NCBI RefSeq assembly: GCF_900167145.1
Contig: NZ_FUWG01000003.1
Coordinates: 68,684-132,683, forward strand
Direction of reading: 5' to 3'
DNA: 64,000 nt
Source: Treponema porcinum
Lineage (GTDB): Bacteria > Spirochaetota > Spirochaetia > Treponematales > Treponemataceae
The notes under the pieces are model-generated. The model searched no databases. It saw nothing but the letters and a program-made list of their open reading frames with translations, and was not told the DNA's origin. This document shows, piece by piece, positions 16,638 through 26,505 of this stretch. The position numbers and the translations under genes are program-made. How positions within the stretch are numbered: position 1 is the stretch's first letter; each line of letters begins with the position of its first letter.

Positions 16638-18170
16638 ATGAACACGATTATTTTGTTCATAGTTCTCCCGATTGCAGGAATTGTTCTTGGATGGACTATT
16701 CGCTGGCTGTGGGCCAGATTTCAACTATCTGCATCAGAACAAAAAGCAGAACGTGTAAAACAGGATGCTATAAGAGAAGCTGAAGCTCAGAAAAAAGAAA
16801 TTTTGCTTAATGCAAAAGACGAACTCATTCGGGAACGAAACCAGCAGGAGCGGGAAAACAGGGAGCGCCGTGCTGAAGTTCAGCGCTATGAAGCCCGGGT
16901 AAACAAGAAAGAAGAACTTGTTGACCAAAAAGCAGCGGAATGTGAAAAGAAAGAGAAAGATTTTATTGAAAAATCAGCGGCAATGAAAAAACGCGAAGCC
17001 GCACTTTCAGAACAGGAAGAAATGTACCGCAAGGAACTGGAAAGAATTTCCGGTCTTTCTGCACAGGAAGCAAAAGATTTAATCATTAAAAATCTTGAAA
17101 ATGACGCAAAGCACGATGCGCAGGCCCTGCTAAACAAAATTGAGCAGGATGCACAGCTTTCCGCAGAGAAAAAAGCACGTGAAATTCTTGTTACTACAAT
17201 CCAGCGCATTGCGCCGGAAACAACAAGCGACATCACAGTAACGACAGTTTCCCTGCCGAGCGACGAAATGAAAGGACGGATTATCGGCCGTGAGGGAAGA
17301 AACATCCGCACTCTTGAAACGCTCACAGGCGTAGACATCATCATTGACGACACGCCGGAAGCAGTCGTAATCTCTTGCTTTGATCCGGTACGCAAGGAAA
17401 TTGCAAAAGAGTCGCTTGAGCGGCTTATTTCTGACGGACGCATTCATCCGGCACGCATTGAAGAAATCGTGCAGAAAGTAACGCGCGAAGTTCAGAACAA
17501 GATTTATGAAGAAGGCGAAAAAGCCCTGTTCGATCTTGGAATACACAATATGCCTACAGAAGGGGTGCGCGCTCTTGGACGTCTGTATTTCAGAACAAGC
17601 TACGGTCAGAACGTTCTGACTCACTCAAAGGAAGTGGCAACAGTTGCTTCTATGCTTGCAGCTGAAATCGGTGCTGACCGCGAACTTGCAAAACGTGCGG
17701 CCATTCTCCACGATATTGGTAAGGGTGCAGAAACTGACAGCGACCAGAACCACGCAGAAGTCGGCGCAGAACTTGCCCGCAAAATGGGCGAAGATCCGCG
17801 CGTCATCAATGCGATTGCGGCACATCATAATGATGTTGAGGCAACAACGCTTGAAGCAACGCTCGTGCAGATTGCAGATGCAATTTCTGCCGCACGTCCT
17901 GGCGCACGCCGTGAAACAATAGACAATTATGTAAAGCGCCTTGAAAACCTTGAAGCTATTGCAGAAAACTTTGAAGGCGTTGAAAAGGCCTATGCAATTC
18001 AGGCAGGACGAGAACTTCGCATTCTTGTAAACAATGAAAAAATTGCTGACAATGAGGTGAAGCAGCTTGCTTCTGACATTGCAAAGCAGATTGAAACAGA
18101 CCTGCGCTATCCGGGAAGAATCAGGCTTACGATGATACGCGAAACACGTATCGTAGAATACGCCCGGTAA
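16638..18170 (+). CDS. rny: Ribonuclease Y
   Basis: 510 residues. One N-terminal membrane helix (residues ~3-24) anchors a long charged coiled coil (~30-190), followed by a KH domain with GRIIGREGRNIRTLE and an HD domain with LTHSKEVA and AAILHDIGKG. This is the standard RNase Y order and length. It is an endonuclease that starts mRNA decay at the membrane. It has its own promoter and a terminator downstream. Confidence 0.97.
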   Translation: MNTIILFIVLPIAGIVLGWTIRWLWARFQLSASEQKAERVKQDAIREAEAQKKEILLNAKDELIRERNQQERENRERRAEVQRYEARVNKKEELVDQKAAECEKKEKDFIEKSAAMKKREAALSEQEEMYRKELERISGLSAQEAKDLIIKNLENDAKHDAQALLNKIEQDAQLSAEKKAREILVTTIQRIAPETTSDITVTTVSLPSDEMKGRIIGREGRNIRTLETLTGVDIIIDDTPEAVVISCFDPVRKEIAKESLERLISDGRIHPARIEEIVQKVTREVQNKIYEEGEKALFDLGIHNMPTEGVRALGRLYFRTSYGQNVLTHSKEVATVASMLAAEIGADRELAKRAAILHDIGKGAETDSDQNHAEVGAELARKMGEDPRVINAIAAHHNDVEATTLEATLVQIADAISAARPGARRETIDNYVKRLENLEAIAENFEGVEKAYAIQAGRELRILVNNEKIADNEVKQLASDIAKQIETDLRYPGRIRLTMIRETRIVEYAR

Positions 18171-18196
18171 ACGGCGGAAACGCAGAATGTAAAAAA

Positions 18197-18253
18197 GGCT
18201 GTCTGTAAAGAAAGTCATAATAATGACGGATTTTTCAGGCAGCCGTTTTCTTT
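18197..18253 (+). terminator. Intrinsic terminator after rny
   Basis: GGCTGTCTG pairs with CAGGCAGCC, enclosing a smaller hairpin (GTCAT/ATGAC), and is followed by GTTTTCTTTTT. Confidence 0.8.
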
Positions 18254-18257
18254 TTAA

Positions 18258-19073
18258 ATGGATTTTTCAGGACACCGGGAATTTTGTAAAACAGAAAACG
18301 CTATGATTACTCCAAACCTTATAAAACGAACAGACAGGAACATCATCATCAAAGACAATAATATTATACTGAATGATAACGGAACGCTGCCTTCTTTTGA
18401 AAAACTGCTTGAACTAAAAGCGCAATACCCGGCATCACACTGCATTGCAGAAAGAGAAAACGCATTTTCTGCACTTGAACTTCCCGACGAAGCAGAAGTT
18501 TCAGGTACAAAAGAAATAGCGTTTCGCGAGTATTTTTTCACTCATTCAGAAGAAGACAGCTACACGGCGGCCCGGGCAAAAACACTTTTAACCTGGACAA
18601 AAAAAATGAATTTCTGCCCGAAATGCGGTTCAACCCTTGCATACTGCAAAGAAGAGTCTGCAAAGGAATGCCCGGAATGTTCTGTCCAGTATTTTCCGAA
18701 AATTGAACCGTGCATTATTGTCCTTGTAAAAAAAGAAGATAAAGTGCTTCTTGTGCGCCACTCATACAGAAACCAGGATATTTTTGCCTGTATTGCAGGA
18801 TTTATTGAAGCCGGCGAAAGTGCCGAACACGCCGTATATCGCGAAGTAAAGGAAGAAGTCGGAATTACGGTGCGGAACATACAGTACAAGGGAAGCCAGA
18901 GCTGGCCGTTTCCAGACCAGCTTATGCTTGCCTACACGGCAGACTACGACTCCGGTGAATTTTCATTGCAGAAAGAAGAAATTGCAGAGGCAGGATGGTT
19001 TTCAAAAGAGAACATTCCTGCAAGTCCGAAGCCCGGATCTGTAGCCTACAGACTTATACACAACCTGTTTTAG
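18258..19073 (+). CDS. nudC: NAD(H) diphosphatase, Nudix family with zinc ribbon
   Basis: 271 residues from the first ATG at 18258; this lies at the end of the rny terminator and an ATG at 18303 is an equally plausible start. A zinc ribbon (CPKC and CPEC, residues ~118-138) precedes a Nudix domain with the box GFIEAGESAEHAVYREVKEE. The NADH-selective motif SQSWPFPDQLM follows. NudC-type enzymes cleave NAD(H) or NAD-capped RNA to nicotinamide mononucleotide and AMP. It stands next to an RNase Y gene, which may be coincidence. Confidence 0.9.
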   Translation: MDFSGHREFCKTENAMITPNLIKRTDRNIIIKDNNIILNDNGTLPSFEKLLELKAQYPASHCIAERENAFSALELPDEAEVSGTKEIAFREYFFTHSEEDSYTAARAKTLLTWTKKMNFCPKCGSTLAYCKEESAKECPECSVQYFPKIEPCIIVLVKKEDKVLLVRHSYRNQDIFACIAGFIEAGESAEHAVYREVKEEVGITVRNIQYKGSQSWPFPDQLMLAYTADYDSGEFSLQKEEIAEAGWFSKENIPASPKPGSVAYRLIHNLF

Positions 19074-19089
19074 GCCGTGTATGAACCAA

Positions 19090-20448
19090 CTAAAACTTAA
19101 TGCGCTCCTCATCTTCCGGTGAAACAACTGCAAACCAGCGGGAACTTCCGTCAACCCAGTATTTTTTGAATACACGAAGTATATCTTCCGCCGTTGTTTT
19201 TTGCGCAATGCCGGTAAGAGCGTCGGCAGAAAAAACATCACCAAACTGAAGAAGGCTTGCGCACATTCTGCCGGCAATACCGCCAGTCGTTGCCTGTGAA
19301 GCAAATTTCCTGTTTATGTACGAATTGATGTAGCCTTCAAGACGGTCTTCCAGCGGTTCAAAAATGTACTGACCGTCAGCATTTCTTCCGGAAATTACAA
19401 CGCCGCGCTCCATAATGCCGCGCGCTTCATCCATGTACCGAGAAAAATCAGTAAGATTTGATGCGCGGTACAAATACTCAAATCCAAACGGCGCGGCAGA
19501 ACTTACAATCGAGGACTCCGGTGTATAGCACGCACCGTAATTTTCACGGACAACATTAAACAGAATGTCAGAATATATATCGCAAACAATACGAGCAACC
19601 GGATAGTCCGGGCTTGTTACGGAAGGAGAAGCAAACGCGCGCATAACAAAGCCTGTCCCTGCCGCCGCCTGATGAACAAAAACTGCATTTTCACCGGAAA
19701 CTGAAAGCGGCTCAACAGCCGTATCTTTAAGCGCATTTTTTCCGGCGTGCAGCGTACCAAGCGTTTCGTTCAATTTTTCAAGCAACTCTGGAACGGAAAA
19801 ACTGCCGCACGCAACAACGCTTATCCGCCGTGAGTCAAGCAAAGACGAATGAAAGGTGCGTATTGCACTAAGGGTGATGTTTTCAACAGAATCAATGGTA
19901 ACGGCACTTGAAGTCTGATACGGATGACCGTCATACAAAAGCTTCTGACTGTAGTAAAAAAGCATAGAGCCCGGATTATTAAGCGCAGACTGAATGGACT
20001 GGCGGCAGTTCGTCATAAACAGTTCATATTCCCTCTGGCTGAAAATCGGATTAAGAAAAGCATCTGAAAAACAGTCAAACGTCTTGTCAAAATAGGAATC
20101 AATGCTTGTCATTGCAAAGACAGAACCGTCGCGGCTTGTTGATGAAGAAATTGAACTCTGCGTATCAAATTCAAGCGCCTGAATTTCTGCATAACTGTAT
20201 TTTTCCGAACCCATACTCATCATTGAAAAAACAGCGTCCTCAAGTCCTGAAGCTTCTGGCGTAAGATATGCCGTTCCACCCTTCACTACAAAATAAACGG
20301 CACAAATCCTGTTGTCTGGAATCTGACGGACGTATACAGGAATGTCATTTTTAAGGCGATACGTTTCTACAGTAGATTCTGCGACTGATTTTGAAAACGC
20401 ACTGAATGCAGCTGAAATGCATAAAATTAAAAGAATGTTTTTTTTCAC
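19090..20448 (-). CDS. M16 peptidase-like subunit lacking the zinc motif
   Basis: 452 residues with a signal peptide (~20 residues). The fold is M16B (MPP-like): an N-terminal LKNDIPVYVRQIP, a middle FHSSLLDSRRISVVACGSF and the C-terminal Arg/Tyr region (CYTPESSIVSSA). The place of HxxEH reads SGLEDAVF, so no zinc ligands are present. Its start overlaps by four bases the end of the active-type M16 gene, so the two are translated in coupled fashion and probably form a heterodimer with this as the inactive half, as seen in known M16B pairs. Confidence 0.82.
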   Translation of the reverse strand: MKKNILLILCISAAFSAFSKSVAESTVETYRLKNDIPVYVRQIPDNRICAVYFVVKGGTAYLTPEASGLEDAVFSMMSMGSEKYSYAEIQALEFDTQSSISSSTSRDGSVFAMTSIDSYFDKTFDCFSDAFLNPIFSQREYELFMTNCRQSIQSALNNPGSMLFYYSQKLLYDGHPYQTSSAVTIDSVENITLSAIRTFHSSLLDSRRISVVACGSFSVPELLEKLNETLGTLHAGKNALKDTAVEPLSVSGENAVFVHQAAAGTGFVMRAFASPSVTSPDYPVARIVCDIYSDILFNVVRENYGACYTPESSIVSSAAPFGFEYLYRASNLTDFSRYMDEARGIMERGVVISGRNADGQYIFEPLEDRLEGYINSYINRKFASQATTGGIAGRMCASLLQFGDVFSADALTGIAQKTTAEDILRVFKKYWVDGSSRWFAVVSPEDEERIKF

Positions 20449-21920
20449 GGCTGTTTCCTGAACCAGAATGCATTATCTGCCGTTACTTCCGTAAAGCCAA
20501 GTTCGTCAAACTGAGCCTTTGTCTTTTCATAGACTTCGGGATTTACAAGAACTGTAACAAGCGGATTTTTATTCTGAATGTATTTTTGAACAAAACTATT
20601 TAAGTCGTCAGGGGTAACGCGGGAAATACGGTCAGAATATGAATAGTAATATTCTGCATCCGTACACGTCCACCAAAAGCGAAGCGTACTCAAAAGACCG
20701 GCGGCAGTTTCATTTACATAGATGTTTGAATCAGTAATTTTACGGACAGCATCCTGAACTTCAGACGGCTCAATCTGCGCGGCGGAAGAAAGAACTGACG
20801 GCAGTTTTTCCATAAAATAAACGGCACGGGCGGCAACTTCTTCTTTCGGGGAAGTTACAAGCGCACCTGCGGAAAAAAGCCCTGCCTGACGCGACGTAGG
20901 ATAGCCGCCCCACACGTAATTTACATCAGGAACGCCGAGATAGCCGTCTTCTACCAGAGATGAAGCAAACACTCCGCCGGGATTTGAAAGCTGATAAGAA
21001 AAAACGTCAGCGACATAAGTATCTTCCACATCAAAAGCAGCATCAGGAGCACGGTACACAACTTCAATCTGCGCAAGCTGGGAAGAAATCTTTTCATACG
21101 GCATTACAAGAAATTCCGGCTTTGAAAACGGCTCTTTAGAATGACGCATAATACCGTCTTTAAAAGGATCTGCACCGCGTTCCCAGGAACCGAAAATCTC
21201 AGAAACAAGGCGATACACCTCATCTGGCTGAACATCTCCGCCTACAAAAACGGCGGCATTGTTCGGAACGTAATATGTCTTCTGGATTTTTTTAAGCTGT
21301 TTTACAGTCGCCTTTTCCACTACAACATCAGAGCCGCCCGAATCAAGTTTCCACGGAGCAGCAGGGAAAAGCGCCCTGCACTTTGCAGCAGAAAGAATGC
21401 GTCCCGGGTCGCTGAAATTCCCGCGTATTTCGGAAAGCACAACCTGTTTTTCATTCTGAAGTTCCATCTTGTCAAGAAGCGGCTCGCGGACAGCTGCATT
21501 CCAGAACAAAAGTCCCTCTTCAAGCTGAGATGCCGGAACGGTGAAATAGTAATTGACACATTCAACGCCGGTAGAACCGTTCCATTCCGCAACACCCATC
21601 TGGCTTAGGGCACGGGTAACTGCGGCGGCATTTTTGTACAGAGAATTTCCCTTGAACATCATATGCTCGTACAGGTGGAAAAGACCGGCCGTTTGCGGAA
21701 TCTGGGTAAACGAGCCGCATTTTACGGCAACTTCAATATACACAAGAGGAACGCTGTGATTTTCCGCAACGAACACATCAAGACCGTTATCAAGAGTGTA
21801 CTGATACAAATGCGGAACAGGCGTTTCTTCTGCCGACGTGCAGAACGGAAGATGCAGAAGCAGGACAATCAGAATGTACGGAAAAAAACGCATCTTTCTT
21901 CTATACAGTAAATCAGTCAT
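20445..21920 (-). CDS. M16 zinc peptidase (active-type subunit), secreted
   Basis: 491 residues with an N-terminal signal sequence; a start at 21893 (MRFFPYILIVLL) is possible. The inverted zinc motif HLYEH is intact within TAGLFHLYEHMMFKGN, and the downstream glutamate region (EKQVVLSEIRGN) fits M16B. The product probably acts in the periplasm as a processing or oligopeptide-degrading protease with the inactive partner encoded immediately downstream. It begins 3 bp after lysA, apparently in the same operon, though no functional link with lysine synthesis is evident. Confidence 0.87.
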   Translation of the reverse strand: MTDLLYRRKMRFFPYILIVLLLHLPFCTSAEETPVPHLYQYTLDNGLDVFVAENHSVPLVYIEVAVKCGSFTQIPQTAGLFHLYEHMMFKGNSLYKNAAAVTRALSQMGVAEWNGSTGVECVNYYFTVPASQLEEGLLFWNAAVREPLLDKMELQNEKQVVLSEIRGNFSDPGRILSAAKCRALFPAAPWKLDSGGSDVVVEKATVKQLKKIQKTYYVPNNAAVFVGGDVQPDEVYRLVSEIFGSWERGADPFKDGIMRHSKEPFSKPEFLVMPYEKISSQLAQIEVVYRAPDAAFDVEDTYVADVFSYQLSNPGGVFASSLVEDGYLGVPDVNYVWGGYPTSRQAGLFSAGALVTSPKEEVAARAVYFMEKLPSVLSSAAQIEPSEVQDAVRKITDSNIYVNETAAGLLSTLRFWWTCTDAEYYYSYSDRISRVTPDDLNSFVQKYIQNKNPLVTVLVNPEVYEKTKAQFDELGFTEVTADNAFWFRKQP

Positions 21921-21923
21921 ACG

Positions 21924-23192
21924 CTATGCCTTGAATGAAGACACGCCGTCTAAATCAAGAGTTGCAAACAAATCGTCTATGGTTTCCCGGCGGCGGATTT
22001 CCTTAAACGAACCGTCCTCGCGAAGAAGAATCTCGCCGGCGCGAAGCTTTCCGTTATAGTTAAAGCCCATCGCCCTGCCGTGAGCGCCGGCATCGTGAAT
22101 AATCACAAGATCCCCGATATCAATATGAGGAAGCGGACGCTGAACGGCAAATTTATCGCAGTTCTCACATAGGCTTCCAACTACATCATATACAGAATCT
22201 TCAGGAGCATTTTCCTTACCGCTTACCGTAAGCTCGTGATATGCCCCGTACATTCCCGGACGCATTAAGTCTGCCATACAGCTGTCAAGACCGATGTACT
22301 CTCGGTAGATGTGCTTTTCGTGTATTGCCGTAGAAACAAGCCAGCCGTACGGACCGGTAATCGGGCGTCCGCATTCCCAGTAGATTGCAAGAGGATCAAG
22401 TCCTGCAGGAACGATAATTCCATCGTAATATGCCCTGATTTTTTTGGCAACTTCCTCATAGCTTACTTTTTTCTGATCCGGCTTATACGGAATGCCAAGA
22501 CCGCCGCCTAAATCCGTAAATTCAATGCGAATTCCAAGCTTCTGCTTGATTTCTGCACACAGTTCAAACAGGATTTTTGCGGTATCTGCAAAAAAGTCAG
22601 GATTCAGTTCATTTGAAGCGACCATCGTATGAAGTCCAAAATGAGTTACGCCCTCATCGCGGCATATACGGTACGCCTCAAAAAGTTGCTCGCGCGTAAG
22701 ACCGTACTTCGCTTCTTCCGGCTTTCCAATGATGGCATTTCCGCCTTTCTTGAGCGGTCCCGGATTGTAGCGGAAACAGATTGTGTCAGGAAGCTTTCCA
22801 AGAGTCTTTTTCAGATATTCAATGTGGGTAAAATCATCAAGGTTAATGATGTTGCCGTTTTTTGCGGCATATTCGTATTCCTGCGAAGGAGTTTCGTTGG
22901 AAGTAAAAATAACATTTTTTCCCTGAATGCCGGCATTCACGCACAGCATAAGTTCAGGAAGGCTTGAACAGTCTGCACCGCAGCCTTCGCTTGAAAGAAT
23001 TTTCAGTATATACGGATTAGGGCACGCTTTTACCGCAAAATGCTCCCGGAACTCAGGGAATATGCTGAACGCTTTTGTAAATTCGCGCATATTCTGCCGT
23101 ATTGATTTTTCATCATACAGATAAAACGGAGTCGGAAAAGTCCTTGTCAGCTCTTTAAGCTGGTCGTGTGAAAGCGGAAAATACTTTGCCAT
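21924..23192 (-). CDS. lysA: Diaminopimelate decarboxylase family protein (PLP, fold III)
   Basis: 422 residues, close to the usual LysA length. The PLP lysine is Lys55 in HFAVKACPNP; the phosphate-binding glycine loop is TDLGGGLGIPY; and ECGRPITGPYG and the CENCDKF active-site cysteine region are as in decarboxylases of the Orn/DAP/Arg group 2. It most likely makes lysine from meso-diaminopimelate. Because some treponemes use ornithine in peptidoglycan, a related amino acid substrate cannot be excluded. It leads an operon with two M16 peptidase genes. Confidence 0.82.
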   Translation of the reverse strand: MAKYFPLSHDQLKELTRTFPTPFYLYDEKSIRQNMREFTKAFSIFPEFREHFAVKACPNPYILKILSSEGCGADCSSLPELMLCVNAGIQGKNVIFTSNETPSQEYEYAAKNGNIINLDDFTHIEYLKKTLGKLPDTICFRYNPGPLKKGGNAIIGKPEEAKYGLTREQLFEAYRICRDEGVTHFGLHTMVASNELNPDFFADTAKILFELCAEIKQKLGIRIEFTDLGGGLGIPYKPDQKKVSYEEVAKKIRAYYDGIIVPAGLDPLAIYWECGRPITGPYGWLVSTAIHEKHIYREYIGLDSCMADLMRPGMYGAYHELTVSGKENAPEDSVYDVVGSLCENCDKFAVQRPLPHIDIGDLVIIHDAGAHGRAMGFNYNGKLRAGEILLREDGSFKEIRRRETIDDLFATLDLDGVSSFKA

Positions 23193-23279
23193 AACAAAAC
23201 CTCATAAAAAAGTAGAATAGGGTAATTGTAATGAAAAAGCATAAAAAGAACAATGAAAAGCAGACGGACAGACTGTCAG

Positions 23280-25049
23280 CTACACCTTAAATTCGTCTAT
23301 GCGGTTTCCGATGTTCTGGATTGAACTGCTCATCACCGAAGCGATTTCTGCAAGGTCTTTTCCGGAGCCAGAAACAGCTTCAATTTCATTTTCCATATCT
23401 GAAATTTTGCCGTTCATAACGCCCGTAACGTCCTTAAGCCGCTGCACGCCGTCAAGCACGCTTTTGTTCTGTCCGCTCATCCGCACAGATTCTTCGCGAA
23501 CCTTGCCCGCGCTTTCTTTCATTGCAATGACAGCCTCACTAATCTGCGAAGATCCAACCTGCTGCTCCGCCATAGCGTTCTTGATTTCCTGCATAAGCCG
23601 GTTCGTTTCTTTTATATCCTGGACAACAGAAATAAAAGACACGTTCGACTCGTCAGAAGCCACAACCACATTCTGAATGGAATCTTTTATGAGCTTTAGC
23701 TGCTCGCCAATATTCTTTGACTGGCTTGATGACGTTTCCGAGAGCTTTCTGATTTCATCGGCAACAACGCTGAATCCCTTGCCGGCATCTCCTGCGTGCG
23801 CCGCCTCTATAGCGGCATTCATTGCAAGAAGATTTGTCTGCTCCGCAATCGATGCAATCACGGCGTTGGCTTCCTGCAGCATTTCGGACTGCTTTGCAAT
23901 ATCAGTTATCTGACTGCTCACATCGCTCTGCTTGCCCGAACCGGTCTGTGCATCTTCCAGAAGCCGGTTAAAAAGCTCAGACATACGCTCCACAGAATTA
24001 TTTACGGACTGAATGTTTCCGACCATCTGCTCTACCGCAGCAGAAGCGTTTTCCGTGCCGGAAGCCTGTATCTGCACAAGAGAATCAAGCGAAGAAATCG
24101 TGCCTGCAATCTGGCGAACAGACTCGACTGTGTTGTCCACACATTCAGCCTGATTTGAAATTTCGCCGTTCACCGCATCAAGATTTGAAATAATGTGGGA
24201 AATGGAAGAATTGGCAGCGTCAGTCTTTTCCTGAAGCGAAGCATCGGAAACAAGCAGTTCCTCCTTTGCCTCCTTTACGCCGCTTACAATATCCTGAAGT
24301 TTTGCCGTAAACTCGTTGAATCCGGAAACAACTTCACCAATCTCGTCATTGGAAGAAATATCTATGCGGCTTGTTAAATCTGCGTGACCGGAAGCAATCG
24401 TCCTGATCGAATCTTTAAGCACACCTACAGGACGAAGGGATTTCATTACAATGCTTGAAACGATAAGCACTGAAATTACGGTAAATATAATTACAAAAAG
24501 AACTGCGAGATTTCTAAGCTGAACAATCTCAGCAAGGAAATCTTCCGCCGGCGCACTGCATACAACAACCCAGTCAGTATTTCCGCCTACAGGTTCATAG
24601 GACACGCAGAATTCTTTTCCTGTTGCCTTATCACGGCAGAACAAAGATGAAGAATTCCCTGCCTTTATTCCTTCAACAACGCTTTTCATTTCAGGCGGAA
24701 GGTCGTCGTAAAGTCCTTTTTCTTCCTTTAAAAACGTTATGTCTGAATGAGCTACATATTTTCCGGTAGTCCTGTTAATGACATACGGATGCGACTGCTT
24801 TCCTATTACGACATCAGAAACCGTACTGCATAGTTTAAGGCTGTCTATTACGGCAACAACAACGCCAATCTGCTTTTCTGAATAATCATAAACTGGAAGC
24901 GCATAGAACGTAGAAAGCTTGCCTGTTAAACGCAATGACAACCATATATGACGGATGAATGTGGTTGTCCTTTTTGGCATATCCGCATTCTCCGCTAATC
25001 GGAATAAAAATGCCGAGGTTTTCAGAATAAAAACAGTCGATATGCTCAA
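23280..25049 (-). CDS. Methyl-accepting chemotaxis protein, N-terminally truncated
   Basis: The 589-codon frame contains a genuine receptor only from about position 24930 downward: the second half of a dCache domain ([20 protein letters not shown]), one membrane helix ([19 protein letters not shown]), a HAMP domain and the signalling hairpin [18 protein letters not shown]. The first membrane helix and first half of dCache are missing. The first ~40 codons of the open frame are an out-of-frame reading of an AraC-type gene fragment (24886-25107). The gene therefore looks like a deletion product and is probably non-functional as a transmembrane receptor, although the cytoplasmic part is intact. 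Confidence 0.8.
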   Translation of the reverse strand: MSISTVFILKTSAFLFRLAENADMPKRTTTFIRHIWLSLRLTGKLSTFYALPVYDYSEKQIGVVVAVIDSLKLCSTVSDVVIGKQSHPYVINRTTGKYVAHSDITFLKEEKGLYDDLPPEMKSVVEGIKAGNSSSLFCRDKATGKEFCVSYEPVGGNTDWVVVCSAPAEDFLAEIVQLRNLAVLFVIIFTVISVLIVSSIVMKSLRPVGVLKDSIRTIASGHADLTSRIDISSNDEIGEVVSGFNEFTAKLQDIVSGVKEAKEELLVSDASLQEKTDAANSSISHIISNLDAVNGEISNQAECVDNTVESVRQIAGTISSLDSLVQIQASGTENASAAVEQMVGNIQSVNNSVERMSELFNRLLEDAQTGSGKQSDVSSQITDIAKQSEMLQEANAVIASIAEQTNLLAMNAAIEAAHAGDAGKGFSVVADEIRKLSETSSSQSKNIGEQLKLIKDSIQNVVVASDESNVSFISVVQDIKETNRLMQEIKNAMAEQQVGSSQISEAVIAMKESAGKVREESVRMSGQNKSVLDGVQRLKDVTGVMNGKISDMENEIEAVSGSGKDLAEIASVMSSSIQNIGNRIDEFKV

Positions 25050-25107
25050 GGTCTTTTTCAGAAACAGACTCGCCTACAAGCGCTTTTACAATCTCAAAGT
25101 TCTTCAC
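24886..25107 (-). pseudogene. N-terminal fragment of an AraC-type regulator fused out of frame to a chemoreceptor
   Basis: From a GTG at 25107 about 61 codons read [13 protein letters not shown]..., ending [13 protein letters not shown], which resembles the cupin-like sensory N-terminus of AraC-family regulators. The reading then crosses into the chemoreceptor in the wrong frame and stops at 24886. No helix-turn-helix domain remains. The breakpoint is near 24925-24935. This is a fusion left by a deletion of the araC end and the receptor beginning. Confidence 0.55.
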
Positions 25108-25225
25108 GAAAATATTTTAGTCCAGAATCCACACAGTGTATAGTGCAGCACTTAAAAATCAGACTCAAAATCAACGGGAAAGATTTTGCTATAAAAGGAA
25201 TGACATCAGGACTGCCCTTCCGCAT

Positions 25226-25254
25226 TTGAAGTCATGCTTATTTTATGCTATCAT
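25226..25254 (+). promoter_or_regulatory. Predicted promoter giving a leaderless fliG-like transcript
   Basis: TTGAAG and TATCAT are separated by 17 bp. The -10 box ends 6 bp before the ATG at 25261, so transcription would begin at or beside the start codon. No Shine-Dalgarno is present. Confidence 0.55.
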
Positions 25255-25260
25255 CGTTTT

Positions 25261-26505
25261 ATGAATTTGAACGATTTACGCGCACACGCCTACGGAGCTG
25301 CCTCCGGCAAGGAAAACGATACTTCAAACGGTGCGCATTCCAATACAGAAAATGAACGCACTCCTCAAAAACCGCTTTTCCGCGATGTAAACGCGCAGAT
25401 GGATTCAATTTTCCGCAGCAGCAAAAAACTTTCGCGTGAAGAACACCCGAACCCATCGAACTCCAACGCGCAAACGCTCATCAAAGTTCCAGCGGACGAA
25501 TCTTCCGCACAAAAAAAAGACTCTGTATACCGCCGGGTGGCTAAATTCCTAGTCCTCATAGGCGTTGACGAAGCTGCTAAAATACTCCCTCACTTAAGCC
25601 CTGAACAGACAGAAAAAATAATTCCCGAAATTGCCACAATCCGCACCATAAGCGACGATGAAGCGGCTGTCATTCTTGCTGAATTCCAGGGGCTTTACAA
25701 GCACGTTACGGAAAAAGGCGGAAAGGAAACTGCCCGCGCAATACTTGAAAAAGCATATGGTTCTGAAAAAGCAGAAGAAATGCTCAAAAAAGTGGCGCCG
25801 TTTTCCGGTGCAAGACCGTTTGACTATCTTAATGACGCAAAAAGCGAGCGCCTTCTCCTGCTTCTGAACGACGAAAGCAACGCGGTAAAGGCACTTGTCC
25901 TTTCAAACATAGACGCAAAAAAAGCCGCAGACGTCCTGAATCTTATGACAGACAGCGACAAAAGCGACATCGTAAAACGACTTGCAAAAATGCAGCCTGT
26001 TTCTCCGGAAGTTCTGCAACGCGTTGATCAGGCGATGCACGAAAAAGCGCTTGCCCTTTTGGAAAATGATAAATCCGAGTCTATGGACGGAAGGAATGCC
26101 CTTGCGGAAATCCTTAAAAAGATGAGCCCTGATGCAGAATCTTCCATTATATCGTCACTTTCGGACGAAGACCCGGAGCTTGGTCTTGATTTACGAAGGC
26201 GGCTTTTCACAATTGATGACGTACTTAATGCGGACGACAAATTCATTCAGCAGAAACTGCGCGAAATGCAGAATATTGACGTTGTAAAGCTGATTGCAGG
26301 AAAACCGGACTCATTCCGAAAAAAAATATTCGGCTGCGTTTCGTCCGGCCGCCGCGCAGAAATCCTTGAAGAAGAAGAAATTTCATCTCCTCTACGCAAA
26401 GCAGACTGCGACAGCATAACGAACACTTTTTTCAGTATGCTCCGCCGCGCCTACGAAGACGGAAATCTTATTATAAAAGGAAGAAATGACGACGTATATG
26501 TGTGA
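25261..26505 (+). CDS. FliG-like flagellar motor switch paralogue
   Basis: 414 residues from the ATG at 25261; a longer frame from 25234 would include the -10 box. The first ~95 residues are low-complexity and polar. From ~100 onward the protein matches FliG middle and C-terminal architecture: ILPHLSPEQTEKIIPEIAT, FDYLNDAKSERLLLLLNDE and LIAGKPDSFRKKIF. Spirochetes usually have FliG1 and FliG2; the long N-terminal extension and divergent motifs suggest the minor paralogue (FliG1), which affects cell-pole motor assembly in Borrelia. The end overlaps the next gene by 20 bases. Confidence 0.78.
   Translation: MNLNDLRAHAYGAASGKENDTSNGAHSNTENERTPQKPLFRDVNAQMDSIFRSSKKLSREEHPNPSNSNAQTLIKVPADESSAQKKDSVYRRVAKFLVLIGVDEAAKILPHLSPEQTEKIIPEIATIRTISDDEAAVILAEFQGLYKHVTEKGGKETARAILEKAYGSEKAEEMLKKVAPFSGARPFDYLNDAKSERLLLLLNDESNAVKALVLSNIDAKKAADVLNLMTDSDKSDIVKRLAKMQPVSPEVLQRVDQAMHEKALALLENDKSESMDGRNALAEILKKMSPDAESSIISSLSDEDPELGLDLRRRLFTIDDVLNADDKFIQQKLREMQNIDVVKLIAGKPDSFRKKIFGCVSSGRRAEILEEEEISSPLRKADCDSITNTFFSMLRRAYEDGNLIIKGRNDDVYV

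Noticed and set aside
23280..25049. Full 589-codon frame as an intact chemoreceptor beginning at 25049.
   Set aside because: The first ~40 residues are not receptor-like and are explained by an overlapping AraC-type fragment in another frame.
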